Below, one piece after another: positions 62,770 through 64,000 of a stretch of DNA of 64,000 nt. Position 1 is the stretch's first letter. Each line of letters opens with the position of its first letter. The notes under the pieces are model-generated. The model worked only from the letters and a program-made list of their open reading frames with translations. It was not told where the DNA came from and ran no database searches. The stretch spans positions 19,437 through 83,436 of the forward strand of contig NZ_FNRG01000018.1 in the NCBI RefSeq assembly GCF_900107835.1, in the 5' to 3' direction. Position numbers and translations under genes: made by a program. Source of the DNA: Oribacterium sp. KHPX15 (GTDB taxonomy: Bacteria > Bacillota > Clostridia > Lachnospirales > Lachnospiraceae).

Positions 62770-63888
62770 TCATGCTATTTTATCAGTCATCATGCCCCAC
62801 ATGAAGCAGGCAAGTTCTCTTGCTATTGCAGTTTTAGCGACGTTGTGTTTCTTGCTTTTCCCAAGAACCATTTTGTAGTACTTACGTCTCAGTCTTTCAT
62901 TAGCTTTATCAGCATATGCAATGACTTGAGGCAGATTGCCAGCCTGACGTGCTTTAAGTGCTTTTGATTTATGACCAATTTGCCCTCTGCTGTATGTCTG
63001 TGATGATTCCGTGAGTAATTGCCTCACATGACGATTTCCGGCTTTTGTGATCCCAAGCCTTGTTTTTTCATCACCACTGGAATCTTCGCCTGGTACAAGA
63101 CCAAGATATGAAGCAAACTTGTCAGCCGTTGCAAAACGTTTGAAATCACCTACTTCAACCAATACAGATAATGCTGTATGAGTTTGAACTCCGATGAAAC
63201 AGCAAAGTTTTTTCACAGACTCCTTGTACTCGTCTTTGGAAGCGAGTTCTTCTATTCGCTTATCCAAACGTTCAAGCTTGTCACTTAAGGTTTTATAGGT
63301 CAGCAGGTATTCATCGAGGATCTCCTTATATAGAGCCTCAGGTTTAAGTGATTTAAGCCAATTTAAATGGGCTATTGTCCAATGAGTTTTTCCATCATAG
63401 CGATAGTTATGACGAAGGCAAAATGAAAGAATCTGCTGTTTCACTTTTTTAAGCGCAAGCTTATGATCATCCCTCATTCGAAGAAACTCTTTTGTTTCTT
63501 CATCTGTAGCAGTGGGAACATGAACAGGACTGTAGTTGTGCTGAGCAAGACATTTACCGATCAGTGCTGCGTCACGCTTATCAGTTTTTATTCTTTTACC
63601 ACTACGTGTTTCAAGCATAGTGGTTGGTGCAAGTATCACACAGTTAACGTTACGGTCTGTTAGCTGATGATATAAAGTATAGCCGAGACATCCGGCTTCA
63701 TAACCGCATATAAAGATAGTATCGTTTCCGTAGATGGTTCTAAGAAATTCCAGATACTTGAGAACTTCCTTGTAATCAGCCGGTGTGCGCCTTATGTAAG
63801 ATGCTTTCTCTGTTTCAATCAAGTAAGCGCAGAGAGTAAAACTTTCCTTGTGTACATCCATTCCTACGTAAACTGTGGTATTATTCAT
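62770..63888 (-). CDS. IS110 family transposase (RuvC-like DEDD)
   Basis: 372 residues. VGMDVHKESF holds the first catalytic Asp; the Glu is in CGYEAGCLGY, and the Asp pair in KTDKRDAALIGKC. The C-terminal transposase_20 part has LGLVPGEDSSGDEKTRLGITKAGNRHVRQ with the catalytic Ser in GEDSSG. It appears intact. Ribosome site GGGAGG. It probably uses a non-coding RNA to choose its target. Confidence 0.93.
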   Translation of the reverse strand: MNNTTVYVGMDVHKESFTLCAYLIETEKASYIRRTPADYKEVLKYLEFLRTIYGNDTIFICGYEAGCLGYTLYHQLTDRNVNCVILAPTTMLETRSGKRIKTDKRDAALIGKCLAQHNYSPVHVPTATDEETKEFLRMRDDHKLALKKVKQQILSFCLRHNYRYDGKTHWTIAHLNWLKSLKPEALYKEILDEYLLTYKTLSDKLERLDKRIEELASKDEYKESVKKLCCFIGVQTHTALSVLVEVGDFKRFATADKFASYLGLVPGEDSSGDEKTRLGITKAGNRHVRQLLTESSQTYSRGQIGHKSKALKARQAGNLPQVIAYADKANERLRRKYYKMVLGKSKKHNVAKTAIARELACFMWGMMTDKIA

Positions 63889-64000
63889 TATGTGACCTCC
63901 CTTTGTATGCGGTAATCCCTGTTACCTTTGTCTTATCAACTTTAGTATACAGGTAAATCCACGTTGCTACAAAGAGGAGGTCATTACATATTGTCTAATA

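Larger units (their letters stand above)
62350..63991 (-). mobile_element. IS110-family element, IS1111 type
   Basis: 15-bp perfect subterminal inverted repeats: ATATGTAATGACCTC at 62350-62364 and GAGGTCATTACATAT at 63977-63991. The element has one transposase gene, a long non-coding end after it (62365-62769) and a short one before it. Subterminal repeats and a large 3' non-coding end are typical of the IS1111 group. Both ends are in the window. Confidence 0.85.

Overview
The window reads as chromosomal DNA of a strictly anaerobic Firmicute, most likely a Lachnospiraceae member (Butyrivibrio, Roseburia or Lachnospira type). This is inferred from gene content, not from a marker gene. Supporting content includes a group A [FeFe] hydrogenase next to a flavin-dependent NAD(P)H oxidoreductase, NifS/NifU with an Rrf2 regulator, a TrpB2-type tryptophan synthase beta chain, many T/E-rich lipoproteins, strong AGGAGG ribosome sites and many c-di-GMP proteins.

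Layout. 1-3.3 kb: RsuA-type pseudouridine synthase (cut by the window edge), two small unknown genes and an M3 oligopeptidase. 3.5-13.5 kb: a cell-surface block with a polysaccharide deacetylase, a DHHW/AlgJ-like protein plus an MBOAT acyltransferase, a DUF4358 lipoprotein and three secreted SGNH hydrolases (a fourth lies at 49.3 kb). 13.7 kb: tRNA-Gly(CCC). 13.8-18.8 kb: a LysR regulator divergent from a Tat-exported FMN/FAD reductase lipoprotein, followed by a D-2-hydroxyacid dehydrogenase. 19-23.8 kb: ilvD, argC, a cytidylate-kinase-like protein and a YybS-like membrane protein. 24-33 kb: a signalling block with a tight four-gene operon (diguanylate cyclase, sensor-MFS fusion, Ddl-like ATP-grasp ligase, sensor-SpoIIE phosphatase) convergent with an EAL-PAS-GAF-GGDEF protein. 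33.4-37 kb: hydrogenase pair. 37.7-42.7 kb: metY, then lysR, rrf2, nifU and nifS on the other strand. 43-50.4 kb: AlkD-like repair protein, lipoprotein, trpB2, GH13 lipoprotein, GGDEF protein and an SGNH hydrolase.

50.5-64 kb is accessory and decayed. It holds an XRE-desulfoferrodoxin regulator, a redox cluster (truncated alcohol dehydrogenase, flavodoxin, aldo/keto reductase, divergent LysR), a relaxase remnant, a PemK/MazF-like protein behind a multi-hairpin leader, a string of small enzymes mixed with gene fragments, and a complete IS110-family (IS1111-type) element.

The most unusual signals are: (1) 54-bp-period arrays of TTGAC...GTCAA dyads on both sides of metY; (2) the stem-loop-rich leader with terminator in front of the MazF-like gene, an architecture like that of type III toxin-antitoxin loci; (3) the sensor/ligase/exporter operon at 24-30.5 kb; (4) a MITE-like element family whose internal hairpins differ in sequence but keep pairing; (5) a dispersed family of GC-rich hairpins with an ACGGTTCTCG...CGAGAACCGT core. 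All calls come from reading the sequence by eye. No database search was run.
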